Assembly (NCBI GenBank): GCA_963930655.1
Contig: OZ005600.1
Location: forward strand, 1,677,501 to 1,741,500
DNA length: 64,000 bases
Direction of reading: 5' to 3'
Source of the DNA: Myrica gale
Lineage: Eukaryota > Streptophyta > Magnoliopsida > Fagales > Myricaceae
Shown here: piece after piece, positions 10,441 to 25,632 of the stretch
Numbering within the stretch: position 1 is the stretch's first letter
Layout: each line of letters starts with the position of its first letter
Translations under genes and position numbers: made by a program
Notes under the pieces: generated by a model
What the model was told of the DNA's origin: nothing
Seen by the model: only the letters and a program-made list of their open reading frames with translations
Databases searched by the model: none

Positions 10441-11110
10441 TGAGACTAAGAGGTCCAATTGAATCAGAAATTAACATCGAAATAAATTAACATAAATTCA
10501 ATAAATAGTCCAAAATTAACAACCAAGAATTTGCCTCGAAGTAGCTGGAAAGTTCAATGGTGATTTATGTTATAATTAAAAGCGTCACAGCTGATACTCA
10601 AGACTATCTAGAGTACATATTAAAAAGGCATCTCTAGCTGCTACTCTCATCGTAAATGTAAATTTTAATGTCGTTTATATTAGAAAGGCATGTCTCTGTT
10701 CTAGAGTGTTAACATCTTATTTTTGGTTGATTGCAGTAATTTTAAGAAAATTAAAGGAATGACAATAATATATAGAAAATGTTATATTATTTCATTGGTT
10801 GATTGTTGTCTGACGTAAAAAAAATCTTCATGGGGGCCTTGAATACTATTATAATAGGTCGTTTGGTTGGGTAGATATCGGTCTTAATCAAAAGAGTCGG
10901 ACAAAGACTTTTATTTTTCGTCTAATTTCAATTTATAGGTTCAAGTGGGGTGTATGATCACCAGGGAAAAGTTAAAAGCATCCGCATAAGAAATGAAGCC
11001 TGCATGTGGCGGCCACATTTTTTGGTTGCAGGTGAGCGAAACTCCTGATCGCTGATCTCTCTTACAAAGGGACCAAACCCCTTTTCGTTCACTAGTCAGA
11101 CACAGTCCAG

Positions 11111-11118
11111 TATAAGTA
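11111..11118 (+). promoter_or_regulatory. TATA-like box of the BAG fragment
   Basis: TATAAGTA lies 79 bp upstream of the ATG at 11190. Its presence suggests that the promoter was copied along with the first exon. Confidence 0.35.
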
Positions 11119-11189
11119 GAGAGAAACCGCCTCCGATTTTCCCCTTCTGCGACTCTTCGATCCGCTTCCGTTTTGTTCGGTCCAGCTTG

Positions 11190-11594
11190 ATGAGCAAGGA
11201 CCCGAATCAGCACGCCTCAGTGTCGGCGCAGGACGAGGAGATCGACTGGGAGCTGAAGCCCGGTGGCATGCTGGTCCAGAAGCGAGACGACGAAGACGTC
11301 ATCGATGACGAGGGTGCTACTTCTCTCGGTTCCATGATCAAGATCACCGTCTCCCACGACCTTGCCCGCCACGAGGTCCATGTCCCAACCCAATCTACTT
11401 TTGGTGATATAAAGAATGCTCTTGCACAGGAAACTGGTTTGGAGCGTAAAGACCAGAGACTCTTGTTCAGGGGAAAAGAGAAAGAGGATGAAGAGCTTCT
11501 GCACATGGCAGGTGTGAAGGATAGGTCGACGATTTTGCTTTTGGAGGAACCTGCGAGCAAAGAGAGGAAGCTCGAGGAGATAAGAAAAAGGTGA
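11190..11594 (+). CDS. Truncated BAG-family co-chaperone, ubiquitin-like exon only
   Basis: The reading frame gives 134 aa. An acidic N-terminus with the family signature DWELKPGGMLVQKR is followed by a ubiquitin-like domain (MIKITVSHD... to ...STILLLEEP). This is exon 1 of plant BAG1-4-type Hsp70 co-chaperones. The usual exon 1 donor is still present (AAAAG|GTGAAG at 11590/11591), but no BAG-domain exon (three-helix Hsp70-binding segment) was found downstream; the sequence runs into a duplicated CRK promoter. Without splicing the frame stops just after the donor. A protein from this copy could not bind Hsp70 through a BAG domain. Most likely a gene fragment that arrived with its promoter; expression is uncertain. 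The ATG at 11190 is preferred because the frame upstream has no other ATG. Confidence 0.7.
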   Translation: MSKDPNQHASVSAQDEEIDWELKPGGMLVQKRDDEDVIDDEGATSLGSMIKITVSHDLARHEVHVPTQSTFGDIKNALAQETGLERKDQRLLFRGKEKEDEELLHMAGVKDRSTILLLEEPASKERKLEEIRKR

Positions 11595-11747
11595 AGTGAA
11601 ACTACTATGATACATTGCGGTTTTTACAGTGATAAGGCGGGCGGCCCTGGGTCGTAGGGGACAAAACATTAAAAAATAAAAAATAAAATAAAATAATACA
11701 TGTGTTTGGCATAACCAATCGGGTTCCAGCCTGGTTTGGCTCTGGTT

Positions 11748-12101
11748 GAAACGATATATTATATATAGTCATTAGCAAGTGTCTTAGGAGGTTTAGATCC
11801 ATTATATTAATTTCCACAAATATTGCCTAATAAGTAAGACAGATATTGGGACATGGCTTGCTTTAGAAATAGTATTAAATTTGGTGAGAAAAATTATTAA
11901 AAATTTATGTGAAAATTTTAAGATCTTGATAGTTGAGTAAACAAATTTGATTTTGTGAAAATTTTTCTTTTAAAAGTTTGAAACTTTTTAAAGAATTAAC
12001 CAAGCATCGTGGACCTTTCAGAATATTGACTTTGGAATGCGCCCAATGCTAGTCTTCAATTCTGAAAACTCTAATCTAAATTTAGTTCTGAAAAATCTTG
12101 C
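11748..12101. repeat. Direct repeat flanking the BAG fragment, right copy
   Basis: Partner of 10102-10440. It forms the proximal promoter of the receptor-like kinase that starts at 12137. Confidence 0.85.
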
Positions 12102-12136
12102 ATACCTGCAGGGACATAAATCGATTCATCGGAAAT

Positions 12137-15040
<2,904 letters not shown>

Positions 15041-15491
15041 TGTGAGCAAGCAAACATGACGTTCTCCAGCTTAGTTCCAGAGGTGCTGCATCAACACGAG
15101 GGATAGAGTTTGCAATGGATATCTCGAAGGCAAAACAATATGGCACATCTTTTGGCTGCCTAGGTTGCTCAACTTCAGTGTTTTGATTTTCTAGATTTAG
15201 CAGCTTTACCTTTTTCTGTAATTTCTGCTGACAGTGATCCTTTGGATCCGCCCTGAAGTTTTGGGCAGACTTGCTTTCGTACAAGTATTTGCTTAGGAAA
15301 AAAGAAGTGTTGAAACTAGAACCTAGGACAGTATAGCTTTTGACCATTGAGCAATGTCATGGGCTGAACAATTTGCACTTGGTTTCTCTTTTGAACATGT
15401 TATTGTTACTAGCTGGTACACTTGGAGAATGGAAAAGAGGTTCTCCAAAGCTTACGATACCGTATAAGATACTGTCCCAATGGAATTTCAA
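15041..15491. other. Spacer between convergent genes
   Basis: Contains the 3' untranslated regions of the CRK (+) and CASPL4A (-) genes, which face each other tail to tail. No other feature seen. Confidence 0.6.
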
Positions 15492-17909
15492 CTATGAAGT
15501 TTTACAAAGTGCATAACCAGAAATAAGAGAGCTCGAGGCAAAGGCCAGAAATGCAACAAAGGAAAATCCCACGGACGCGCTTGCCATTTCAGGAAACTTG
15601 TCTTTACCCCAGTTGGACAGCCAGTAATAAACTCTGGTGGCAGCAGATGACGAGGCTGATATCAGAAGATAAGTCAACATCTGCCATCTCAAACAAGAAG
15701 CCAACCATTTTCCAATCAGTGCAGAGTTCTCGAAAATGCACTCATATATATAAACATCGTCTACTATAAAACTCACACCCTAACATATAATTATAACAAA
15801 ACAAAAACAAGAAGTAATGTCATAGTTGGCCCCATGGGACAATCAATCTCGTCCTCCTAATTATAAAAACAACAATTTATGTCATCTGATTGATTTTGTC
15901 TCATACTTAGAGGGCTAACTATAACATTACCCCTAAAAAAAAACAGGATTGCGTGGCCCCTTGAGATCCATATCTCTTACATGGGATCATGAAGTTTCTG
16001 ATCACCAGATAATCATCCGGGGAGTGGGAGCATAATCTTTAGATCTAGCTACAGGTTAATGACCAGATTGTGGATAAAAGTATTATGTCCTATCCACTTG
16101 GAGCAATTACCTTACTTTCTTCCATCTAAAAAGTTATTTATATATTCTGCGTGTGGGTCGCAAAGTTCAAGCATTTACTAATAGTACTTGGGCACTAAGC
16201 ATGTGAAGCTATTTGACACCCTAAAGTGGTTTTTAACATACCAGAATATTCTTTGCCTTAGAAACAGAGCAACAAAGTATACGAAAAGGCAAAGGAAGCA
16301 TTAGGAGGAGAAAAGGCAAAGAAAAGGTGTATAAGAGGTGGTCGAGTAAAGTCAAGCGACTATATGGTCCCAAATTGAGTGAACTAGACAGATTGTCCGC
16401 GGGACCATCTCAACCTACAGGCTCGAGCGCTTAAAAAAAACTCACTAGTTCTATGATCTCCAAACATAAAGTCCACATCCTCCTTGGGCCCAATGCAGCA
16501 GGTTTTTTCTATAAGCTGTGGTCCACATAATATAATTATCAAAAATTGCTAATAACCCCTAGCTCTATAGTCTTAACAGCCCAAAAACAGGATTTTGCAA
16601 AACACAAGTGGGGAAGGGTGGAGGAGGAGGAGGCAAGGGTTAGGTATAATAATTGATTAAAGAAAACAAAAACAATCATGTCATCTACTTTTTAACTATG
16701 CAAAAAGACTTGCCTGATCCATAAAGAAATCGAAGTAATGACGGAGGTGGTGCCGGACTATGTGTTTCCCGGTCGTGAAATCACTGACTATATCAAATGC
16801 TTGCAGCCCTGAATATGCAAACCCTATCACATTCACCGCCAGACAGTACCTGCAATCACATTGAAAGTCACAAAACCCAAATATTTTTTTTAAAAAAGGT
16901 TCATGGTCTACAACGCTTTGATCCAACGATACCAGGCCTAAGATCTACTAGCTCATATGGAATTGCTGATACCTAAACACCTTTTTTCGGAAGCTTTTAT
17001 TTCATGATTATTTTTTCTAATTTTATGCTTGTTCAGGAATCAGGAGACAGAAAAAGATGGGTTCTGGACTGCTTGGTGCAGAATCGCAGATGGCCGTGGA
17101 CTTGACCGAAAAGGCCCTGGAAGTACCAAACTTCCGTTGTGAGGTTTTTCTCAAACAGATACTATTTTAATTGAATGAAACCTAAGACTGAGTGCAGTAA
17201 CGAACGCATGACTGACAGATAGACAGACTCACCTTAACTCCTTGTACCGCGAGAAGGAATCCAGAGCCCAGCCCCGGTTCTTGTCAGCCGCCATAACCGA
17301 AAACGAGATCAAGCAGAACAAAAACTCGGAAATTCTCAACACCAGCAACGTCCTCTTCATCATTTTGTTCCTTCTCGTCCTCCTCAGAATCGACAGATTT
17401 GGTCTCAATTTTCGGTTACTGCCACCAGCGACAGTATTAGTACCCGCTTCAACTTCTCTGACGCTGACAAAGCCATCCTGGGCTCCTGGGTCAACCTTGG
17501 CCACCACCACTGGGCTGGCCTGGAACAACCGATTCGCCACTGCCGCCGGGGGGGTTTCCACAGGTGCGGCAGAGTGCCTGAGGTCATGGCCGTGGGAGGA
17601 TAGATCGGAGGAAAGCGAAGAGGGTGATGAGGAATCTGATCGTGGTGATGGGGGTCTGTGGTCTCGCTGTGATGGAGGAGCTGGTGAGGAGCGGGTAGTG
17701 GGTGGTAGGTCTGAGATGGTGTGCTTTTCCTTTTCCTTTTCTTCTTCTTCTAGTTCATGTTCTTGTTCTTCTTTTTCTATGCAGTGGATATGATCTTCTT
17801 CTTCTTGTTTTGCCTCTGCATCTTTACCTTTGTCCATTTCTTGGTTCGAGTTTGCAGACATATACCCTTCCGGGGTGCTCTGAAGTAGAAGTGAAGGGAG
17901 GAGAGCCAA
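15492..17909 (-). CDS. CASP-like protein 4A (four-helix membrane protein)
   Basis: Three exons on the minus strand (17233-17909, 16714-16849, 15492-15680) encode 333 aa. The first ~170 residues are a long disordered tail, with an acidic Glu/Lys-rich block (residues 30-65) followed by Pro/Ser-rich sequence. Four membrane segments follow: [51 protein letters not shown] and [19 protein letters not shown]. The family motif SASSSAATR and the conserved RxxE-type first helix place it in CASPL subfamily 4A (plasma membrane, MARVEL-like fold). The second intron is about 1 kb and must use a GC donor (CAG|GCAAGT) to stay in frame. Codon repetition of the acidic tail makes an artefactual ORF on the opposite strand. 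Confidence 0.88.
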
Positions 17910-18924
17910 ATGAAGCAGAGTTGGGGAACGATGAATCGGTAGTTTTCACTTTTACACGAGATGCATTCTTTCCAACATCAAAACCTCACTGCGGAAAGGG
18001 GCCAGGGGGTCCACGCTAAAATGTATTCCTTTTTACAAGAAGAAAAAATAACCCTTCCATGACCAATAAAAAACGTGAGCGTTTAACAAAAGAGTTGTCT
18101 CGTTAAAGTCACTCAAAAGGGGAATGAATTACTGACGGACGTTAAGAAAGTGATAACCATCAATTGGAAAATAATTCTCAAATCAAACATAACCGGTCTC
18201 CATTCCAACGCTTTAAAATCAAGATTATAGCGTCTTTTCTCAAATTTCTTGTTCTAATATAACTTTGGGCTGTTATCAAAGGTAAAGAGGATGAGACCAC
18301 CTCAAGGCGCTGTCTGATTGGCAGAGGCGCGGGTCGGTGGGCACAAAAACTTTAGCAAATCCAATAAAAAATGCAAAATTTCACTTTCAAAGTCACTGTC
18401 AACTCGACTCCAGCTTCTTCTTCTTCTTTTTTTCCTTAGGTCAACTCGACTCCAGCTATTATGTAAGGCTGTGTAAGAAACCGGTGTTCCAACTTCCACC
18501 ACATCAGCCAATGACTGTGGGCCGAATCTGGTAGACTCAGGGTCCAGAGCCATACATAAATGATCCAAACAGCTATGTATCCGTTATCAACTGTAAAAAA
18601 GTTGGGCATTTTCTCCAACATCCAACACAGCGCAGCGCCTGCAATCAAACCCACCTCCCCAAATGATTCTTTTTGTACACTTTCCAGGCTTGAGCACCAA
18701 TACAAATCACAGATTGGATGCCGTTCAAACCCCAATTGTTATGCAGCGTACCAAGTGCAATGAGATAACTCATCATCATAATCATTTCTCGTAAGCTAAG
18801 AGAATCAATATGTAGAGTGGCATTCGTTGATATTGTACATTTTGATCCAGCAGATTGACAAAAGGTAATTTGCATCGGACATGAAGGTCCTCCAGATTAA
18901 CAAAACTAGGAGGAGAAGATTTGG
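17910..18924. other. Spacer: CASPL4A promoter and ERA1 3' end
   Basis: Upstream region of the CASP-like gene and downstream region of the farnesyltransferase gene, both on the minus strand. A short tandem echo of GTCAACTCGACTCCAGCT occurs at about 18398-18457. No gene seen. Confidence 0.5.
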
Positions 18925-21900
18925 TTATGACTTGGCAAAGAATTCATGCGCTTCGTAGTATCGTTCTAAGATGACATTGAAAAGTGGGTGGATGGGCTCC
19001 AAGAGATTGGAATAGGGACCCATTACTGCACTGGGCAATGGTGGAGAATCCTCATCGTGTGACCCGCTATGCTGGCACACTGAGAGGCCACTTAAAGAAT
19101 AACATGTGTGATAATAGTCCCTAGACTTCCCAGGCTTGTCTCTTAATCCACCCTCCAGATCCTGCAACGACCAAATTATATACGTATATTAACCCCTTGG
19201 AAGTAGATACATAATAGCATGAAAGAACAATTTACCAATAAACTATACAAAATCATCGAAGTCCTTGATGCAACTTCAGCTCTTACACATTCTCACACAA
19301 AAACAAATCCAACTTCGATGACTTACACAAAGGGGGCCACTACGGGACTTAGGAAAACCTAGACCCCACCTCTATGCTTCCTCCACTTCGCCTTCTCAAA
19401 AAGTTTAGGTTCTTCATGAGGAGGTCTATGCGAATACTAGACATTCAAACGGGCTTCATAAATGGAATGCTCGACGTTCCAAGAAATGAGGGTGCCTAAT
19501 ACTACATCAGGAGTTCGATTATGGAATTAGAATGGTCACATCCATACCTGCGAGCATAAAAGTATGTATTGTTGCAAAGCCCAACTGTGAAAAAGAGGTT
19601 CCTCTTCTGCAGGTTGTTTGATGAAATTATATCCAATACAATTTAAATTTCCAGGGCGGGACGCATTCAGGCCTGCAAACACACGAAAAAAGAACGAAAG
19701 ATTTAAACGTAAATATAATCAGAAATGAAGTCGAACAAGAGTTAAATGTTAACATGGTTAGAACCAAAAGCAAATACGATGACCATCTTACCTCTGAGCA
19801 TGAAATGACAAGTCTCATCAACTTGAGATGAAGTTCCTTCTGGACCTTTCTCTCCATCACATATATCAGAGGCTACACCAATTTGTGGGCTATCATTGGA
19901 GCAGTTTCCTCTAGAATGACGAAGTGCAAGTTGTTCATCAAGAATAGAATGTAGTCTTTGTAATAATGCAAACGCACTCCCCTGGTCACTCTCTTTTGTA
20001 TTAATTCCACCACAAGTCAGGAAAAACTGACAAGAAGAAAGAGAAAAAAAAAGGAGTGGGGTACAATGTTACCTGCCAAAATGAGTAGCAACTATCAACC
20101 AATTTATTCGTTCTCCCCTGAAATCCACACTCCTTACCTTGTCTAAATGCCACCCAATCCTATATCCACAAAGATGTTCACAGAAACCATCATGAGAGAA
20201 AGGGTTGGCTAAAACATCAACATCTAAAAGAATAGGCAATCTGCGGAAATTGCTCCTTAAGCTGAACAAAGCCAGATGATTAAATAACTTGTATCAACCA
20301 CCACAAAGACAGACAAAGTTTTCTTACAAGTAAACCAGTCAAGTCCAAACGGTTAACCTCATTGATCAGAATCATTGTGGCTAGACCACAAAAGGTGTAC
20401 CTGATTATCAATGAGAGGCAGCCTTTAGCGTAAATTGTGACAACAAGCTAAACAGATAAGAAGGGGGAAGAGAATAGATACAGACGGACACCTACCCACC
20501 ATGAGCTTCAGCACCAGGTTCCCCAGCAATGCCACCTTCATAAGTCTGACAGCTACAGAGAGATGGCAGGGTAAACAATTATTGACTACTCATCAGAGCC
20601 AGGCTAACAACATGAGGAATGATTTCAAGTAAGCAATTCAACACTATTGTTAATCTGTATTCAGGAGGACAAATTCAACTCATCGCGAACGAAGGGAGAA
20701 GAAAGCAGCTAAGCTTTCCAAAACTGCATCGACCTGGTACCAATTACTATTTTCACCATATACACCTATAAAACATTGGCCACTTTACAATGCAAAATAT
20801 ACCAACTCTTTGAAGGACTACATTGTACATAACTTCCAAAGAAGTCCATTCCAATAGACTTCTTCCGTGAGTTAAAATAAGAGGAACAAGTCTCTGTTTT
20901 CATTGCTGAAGTTCACTTCTATTGTTTCATCACTTTTACTGGCAAGGGAGAAAATATTCCTATAAAACAGGAGAGAGAATATATTTTGGAGAAAATCTTA
21001 ATGGTTATTGCCCAGTGCTTTCCCCCCAGGAGCACCTCTAAGCAAGCTCAGACATTATATAGATGACAGCATTTCATGAAGAATTAAAGATCATCGTCCA
21101 AATATTTTCTATGGATAATTAGTTAAAATTAACTCGAATGAGATACAATTTTGGTGATCTCTTTTGTGTAATGAAATTGATTCAAACACAAAAAAGGACC
21201 ATGCTTCATACATGTATTCCAAGTAGAAAGACTGAACAGGCATAATATAAGAATGAAAAGAACGCTGAACTAGCTATCTTAGCATAAATTCGACATCCAT
21301 GGATGCTGGGGACAAACCTTAATATGTAGTCTCCAACATTCTGAACCAGTTCATCATCCAACATGTTAAGAACACTCGCAACCTGATCGAAGAATGTTTG
21401 TGTCCATATAACAGAAAAGCAGAAAAATAATTTCATAAGGAAAAAAAAATGTATGAACACAACTACCATAAAATGTTTATAAAGCCAATATGGAAGAAGA
21501 GAACAATATTGAATGATACAATTCTGAAAAGTGGAGAGACAACTCAAAACAAATGGAAAATGTGATTTTGGGAGTTATGCAAAAACAATCACACAATGTG
21601 TCGGAAGAAAACATAGGATGGTTCCAGCACAGGCACAACAAGTTCACAAAACTTTTGAGAACCCCAGAGAAAAATCCAATGTGCTCAAGGCTCTAAGTTT
21701 TACACACTCATCTGTCCCAAACCAACTGAATAATAGATGAGTAATCACTTCTCAACTCAAAACCTATTTTTCATTCCACAAATTATTTAACATGGTGTTC
21801 AAGCCACGACGTTGTTATAAATTGAGGAACATGATTGAAAGGCATTATTCTCAGTGCAACAAGAATTCTTGTGGAGTGTGCCAAATTTGTGAGAAGGTGA

Positions 21901-23868
21901 CAATAAAAATCCATGTACAGCAATAGAGAGGGAGAAGATTAGGAGATAACAGACAAACTTACAGAAATGGCAGTGTAGCAAGCCCGAACATCGATTTCTC
22001 CTGCATCATGCATCCTGATAAAAAGTGGTTTGTGAAATTAAAAAGTCAATATTCACAACCATATAGGTAGACAAACAATAAGCATCAAATGATTAGCACT
22101 CCATGAGTCTAAAACCCTAAGTCCAGAAATTTACAAAATAGAAAGGGGGAAGGGAAATGGATGTAAACAGAAGAAAAAATAGACGTGAAATACAAAGTCA
22201 TTGTTTTGAAGATGCAAACATGTAAAGTTGACAGCATTTCATGCATTCCTTATTTAGACAACATGCTAATCATATGTCACACCTGAAGGCCCCACTTGCT
22301 TCTTTCATTCGCCGCAGAAACATGTACAATTTTTCTCTGCAAAATAGCCACTCAGTTCAAAATGGTTCCCAAATGCTCTATTACCAAAGAAGCAAGTTGC
22401 TTCAAAGGAGCGCGATAGCCCACCTATTTATTGATGACAAAGATTGCTCACCACCCACAGTTATAAGTGAATTTACCGCAGCATAAGTTGTCGCAAGATG
22501 AGGCATCTGAGCAGAATATCATACATGGTGATGTTTATAATGAAAGAAATCAACCAAGTAACGAAATTATGTTGATATTGATGCCAGGCTAATCTTCAAA
22601 ACAATGATACAGAAAGAAAACCAATATATCTACAACCTACCAAAGTATAAGTCAGCAACTCTTGGCGGCCTATAAAGGAAAAGAACAACAACCTATAGAT
22701 CCTATTAGCGTAGTATAGCTTTTAAAATGCAACTAAGTCAATTTAAAAGCATGTCATGTGACTTGTTTCCATCCCTTCTCCTAAGAAACACACGATAGGT
22801 TCTAATATTTACTTGCCTGTCCAGGTCCGCCACCATATCCACCATTTGGGTCCTGCAAGTATTAGAGAAAAAAAAAAAAGTGGAGTTAACAGGGAAAGTT
22901 ATAATACAATGAGCTGTGGTTGAAAGTACTCACCTGACAACGACTAAGAAATTCGATGGCATTCTCTTCTAGTTCAGACTCAACAAACTCATCAAGCAAA
23001 GCAATTGAATGCAGAATCCAGTAGCAAAGCCAAGGTCGACTGGAAATTCAGCATAGGAAACACATTATAAGAACTACATGCAGTATGTCAGCCAAATCTG
23101 CGTTGCAAGAACACCCTATCAAGAGAAAAATAGTACAAACACTTCCAATTTTCCTTTAAAAACATGGGTTGTGTGGAACACGGGAACTAACAGGTTGTCT
23201 TGAGGCTCAAACATACTACTTGAATAAGATAAGCTAGGGACTACTACTAGTTGAATAAGGACAAGCTTCCACACGGCATCATGAGCAGCTTGCAACATCA
23301 ACAGCAATCTAAAAATCATAAAGCCCGATCCGAGCATTATTGACTTGAAGTCCATTTTCACATTTTAGTGCAAATCAAGTATTACTTGAGAATTTATCCT
23401 CCGCTGACCGAACTACTGATTTCAGACTTTTTTTTATCTGCGAGATAAAATTTGACCGCAACACATATGACTGAACCGATATGGACAATAGAAGCCTTTA
23501 GAGCGAGAGATACTTGGCATCCAAGACGGAAAATGACGGTTCGAGTCGTTTGAGGCCTTTGGTGAGGTACTCCATGTGATTATCACGCTGAAGCTCCAAC
23601 CTATAAATTTAATTAAGTAGACTCAATTAGTTGCTACTCATATCATAACTTATTTGAAGCACAAAAACAAAAAACAAAGAGAGAAAACCCTAGTTCCTTT
23701 ATTTTCTTTCGCTTGTTACAATCACGAAGGAGAGCATTAGTACATGGCGGATTTGGCGTTGCGGGGAAGGGAAGCGAAGAGTTCATATTTCTGAAACACC
23801 TGATACTCCACCATCCATTGGTCACGCTGAGTAACGGTCGGTGTCGTCGTTGCCGCCGAAGAGTCCAT
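18925..23868 (-). CDS. ERA1: Protein farnesyltransferase subunit beta
   Basis: Fourteen exons assemble in frame into 458 aa: 23744-23868, 23514-23600, 22934-23039, 22817-22852, 22424-22506, 22283-22336, 21963-22014, 21318-21382, 20496-20552, 20328-20400, 20073-20159, 19792-19981, 19548-19672, 18925-19161. The protein forms the catalytic beta subunit that, with the shared alpha subunit, attaches farnesyl to CaaX proteins; in Arabidopsis its loss (era1) gives ABA hypersensitivity. Visible family features are RPWLCYW, NGGYGGGPGQ, GEIDVRACYTAIS, QTYEGGIAGEPG, the zinc ligands Asp and Cys in LVDSCYSFWQ and the zinc His in YYHTCY. The plant-type insertion between the ALLQRL and FHSWALQQY segments is present. 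Exon 4 is only 36 nt and ends in a GC donor (GCAAGT). The downstream ATG at 23868 is used because the frame above it lacks an ATG. Confidence 0.93.
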
Positions 23869-25632
23869 CCGTATCTCTGGGCGAGTCAATACTGAACCCA
23901 ACTTAGCTGGTTTTTCCAAGAGTCGCGTCTAATTAAAGCAGTGCGAATCTACTTTGGCCTGATTGCTTTTTGGGCCACCGGAGGCGGAGGGTGTATCGAT
24001 TGGCGAAGTGAAGTCGTTTTATCATTTTATCCCGGCTAAACGACACCTTTTTGGCTGATCTATTACTCCTCTGGCTCAACTTACTGCGTTTGGTAAAAAA
24101 AAAATTACCCTTACTAAAATTTTAACACAATAAAAAATTATAATATAATTTCTTTCTCTTCATCACATCATTACTTTTCATTATAATAAATATTAAAAAT
24201 TACATTTCTCTTCACTTATTCAAGAAATCCAATACCTTAAATTTTAACACATAAACACAATAATAAACAAAAATAGATAAATATATTTTTTTCATTATTC
24301 GGAAGTTAAGTTCGGTAATACAAATAAAATAATAAAATAGTTGTTTTATGGAGAAAATGACTCGTTTCTTTAATTCTTTTTTAAGCAAGCTTTATTTTTC
24401 GTATTTGTTTTGTGAAGTGAACTTAACTAGGAGGTTTGGAAGTCCCAAACCGCAGTTGTGGAAACGACCTCAGCACTATTCCAAAACGAGCTAGATCTGC
24501 ACCGAGATTGAGAAATGAAATCCTATCACAAATCGTTCAATATTGCGAACCGAAACAAGGCCCAATATTGAGTTTGAGCTATGTTTGTAAACTTTGGGAC
24601 GTTCGGTTAAGGAGTTTTGTGAAGATTTTTTGTTTTTTGAGAATTTTTATGTGATGTTAATTTTATTGATATGCGTGTTGTAGTTATTTTTATGTGGTGT
24701 TAAAAATGATGTTTGGTTGTAGAATTGTGAGGATTCAAAAAATCCTGAGGATTTTTTTTGTAAACAAACGTGTTCTTTAACTTGTTGCAACTCATTTTTA
24801 TAAATTATACTTCTCATTATGATTTTGTGATATTTGTTTACAAACATTTTTGAGAATATTCTCAAAATTTTAGGAATCTTTTGAATGTTGAAGTTTATTG
24901 GGATTTATGAAAAGTTTGAAGTGTAGGTGTAAAAGTTGAAAATTTTGAAGTATTTTTGTTTTGTTGAAAATTTTGGGCCCCCAAAAACGATTGGAGTTCC
25001 ACAACTCTGAAGCAACGTTGTCTCTGTTGCGGAAGATCAGCTGATGAGAATCCTCGTTCTCCTCAGGAACTTCTAGCCCGGATACCATCAGGCTTCTTGT
25101 GTTTAGAGCACCATCAGATGCTTCTTGTCTCTAGAGCGTTGCAGCTATCCTGTATCAGGGTAACTGAATAAAGATTATGTAATTTCTTCTGGATTTTATA
25201 AATATAGCCTTCTGATTTTATGTAATTTGAATATATTCTCCCCACCCCAGCCCCCTCCAAAAAAAGGGAACAATCATTTTTAGGTCCTTGATCACCATCT
25301 CTGATTTGTTGGGAATGTATTTTCTGTTCTGCAAATTATTCTGACCTTCGAGGGAAGCAAACCAGATTCTTTTAGGCAATAGGGCAGCAAACTCAATTAA
25401 TTTATACAGGGAAATAACTCGGGGGATAAAAATCAAAGTCAATCTTACTTGAGCTCATCTTTCTTGTCACTAGCATTCCAATGTCCAATTGTCTTAAGAG
25501 AAGGGCGTCTGCTATTATAGCAAAATGCCAATTTCACTGTTTTTTTTTTTTCTAAAAATGGACACCAGAACTCACTGCAGGATTCCTCTCCATACTTGGT
25601 CGATCACCACAGCATCACGGGAAGAACTTTGG
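23869..25632. other. Intergenic between ERA1 and PSA3
   Basis: Holds the ERA1 promoter region (minus strand), AT-rich sequence at 24090-24420 and an AT-rich dispersed repeat from 24598. A 72-codon ORF at 24436-24654 overlaps the repeat and shows no recognisable domain. Confidence 0.5.
24598..24749. repeat. AT-rich dispersed repeat, copy A
   Basis: About 150 bp matching 56103-56253 in the same orientation (shared GAGAATTTTTATGTGATGTT, GTGTTGTAGTTAT, GTTTGGTTGTAGAAT). A third relative appears to host the TRIM element near 35880-36690. It probably belongs to a non-autonomous DNA transposon family; the end motifs GTGTTCGGTT and GCATGCCCTTA were judged by eye. Confidence 0.7.

Noticed and set aside
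11217-11669. 150-codon minus-strand ORF
   Set aside because: Antisense shadow of the BAG ubiquitin-like exon.
17242-17793. 183-codon ORF on the plus strand
   Set aside because: It is antisense to CASPL4A exon 1; the open frame comes from the repetitive acidic/serine codons of the real gene.
24436-24654. 72-codon plus-strand ORF resembling an F-box start
   Set aside because: Only a vague likeness; it overlaps a dispersed AT-rich repeat and has no further exons.
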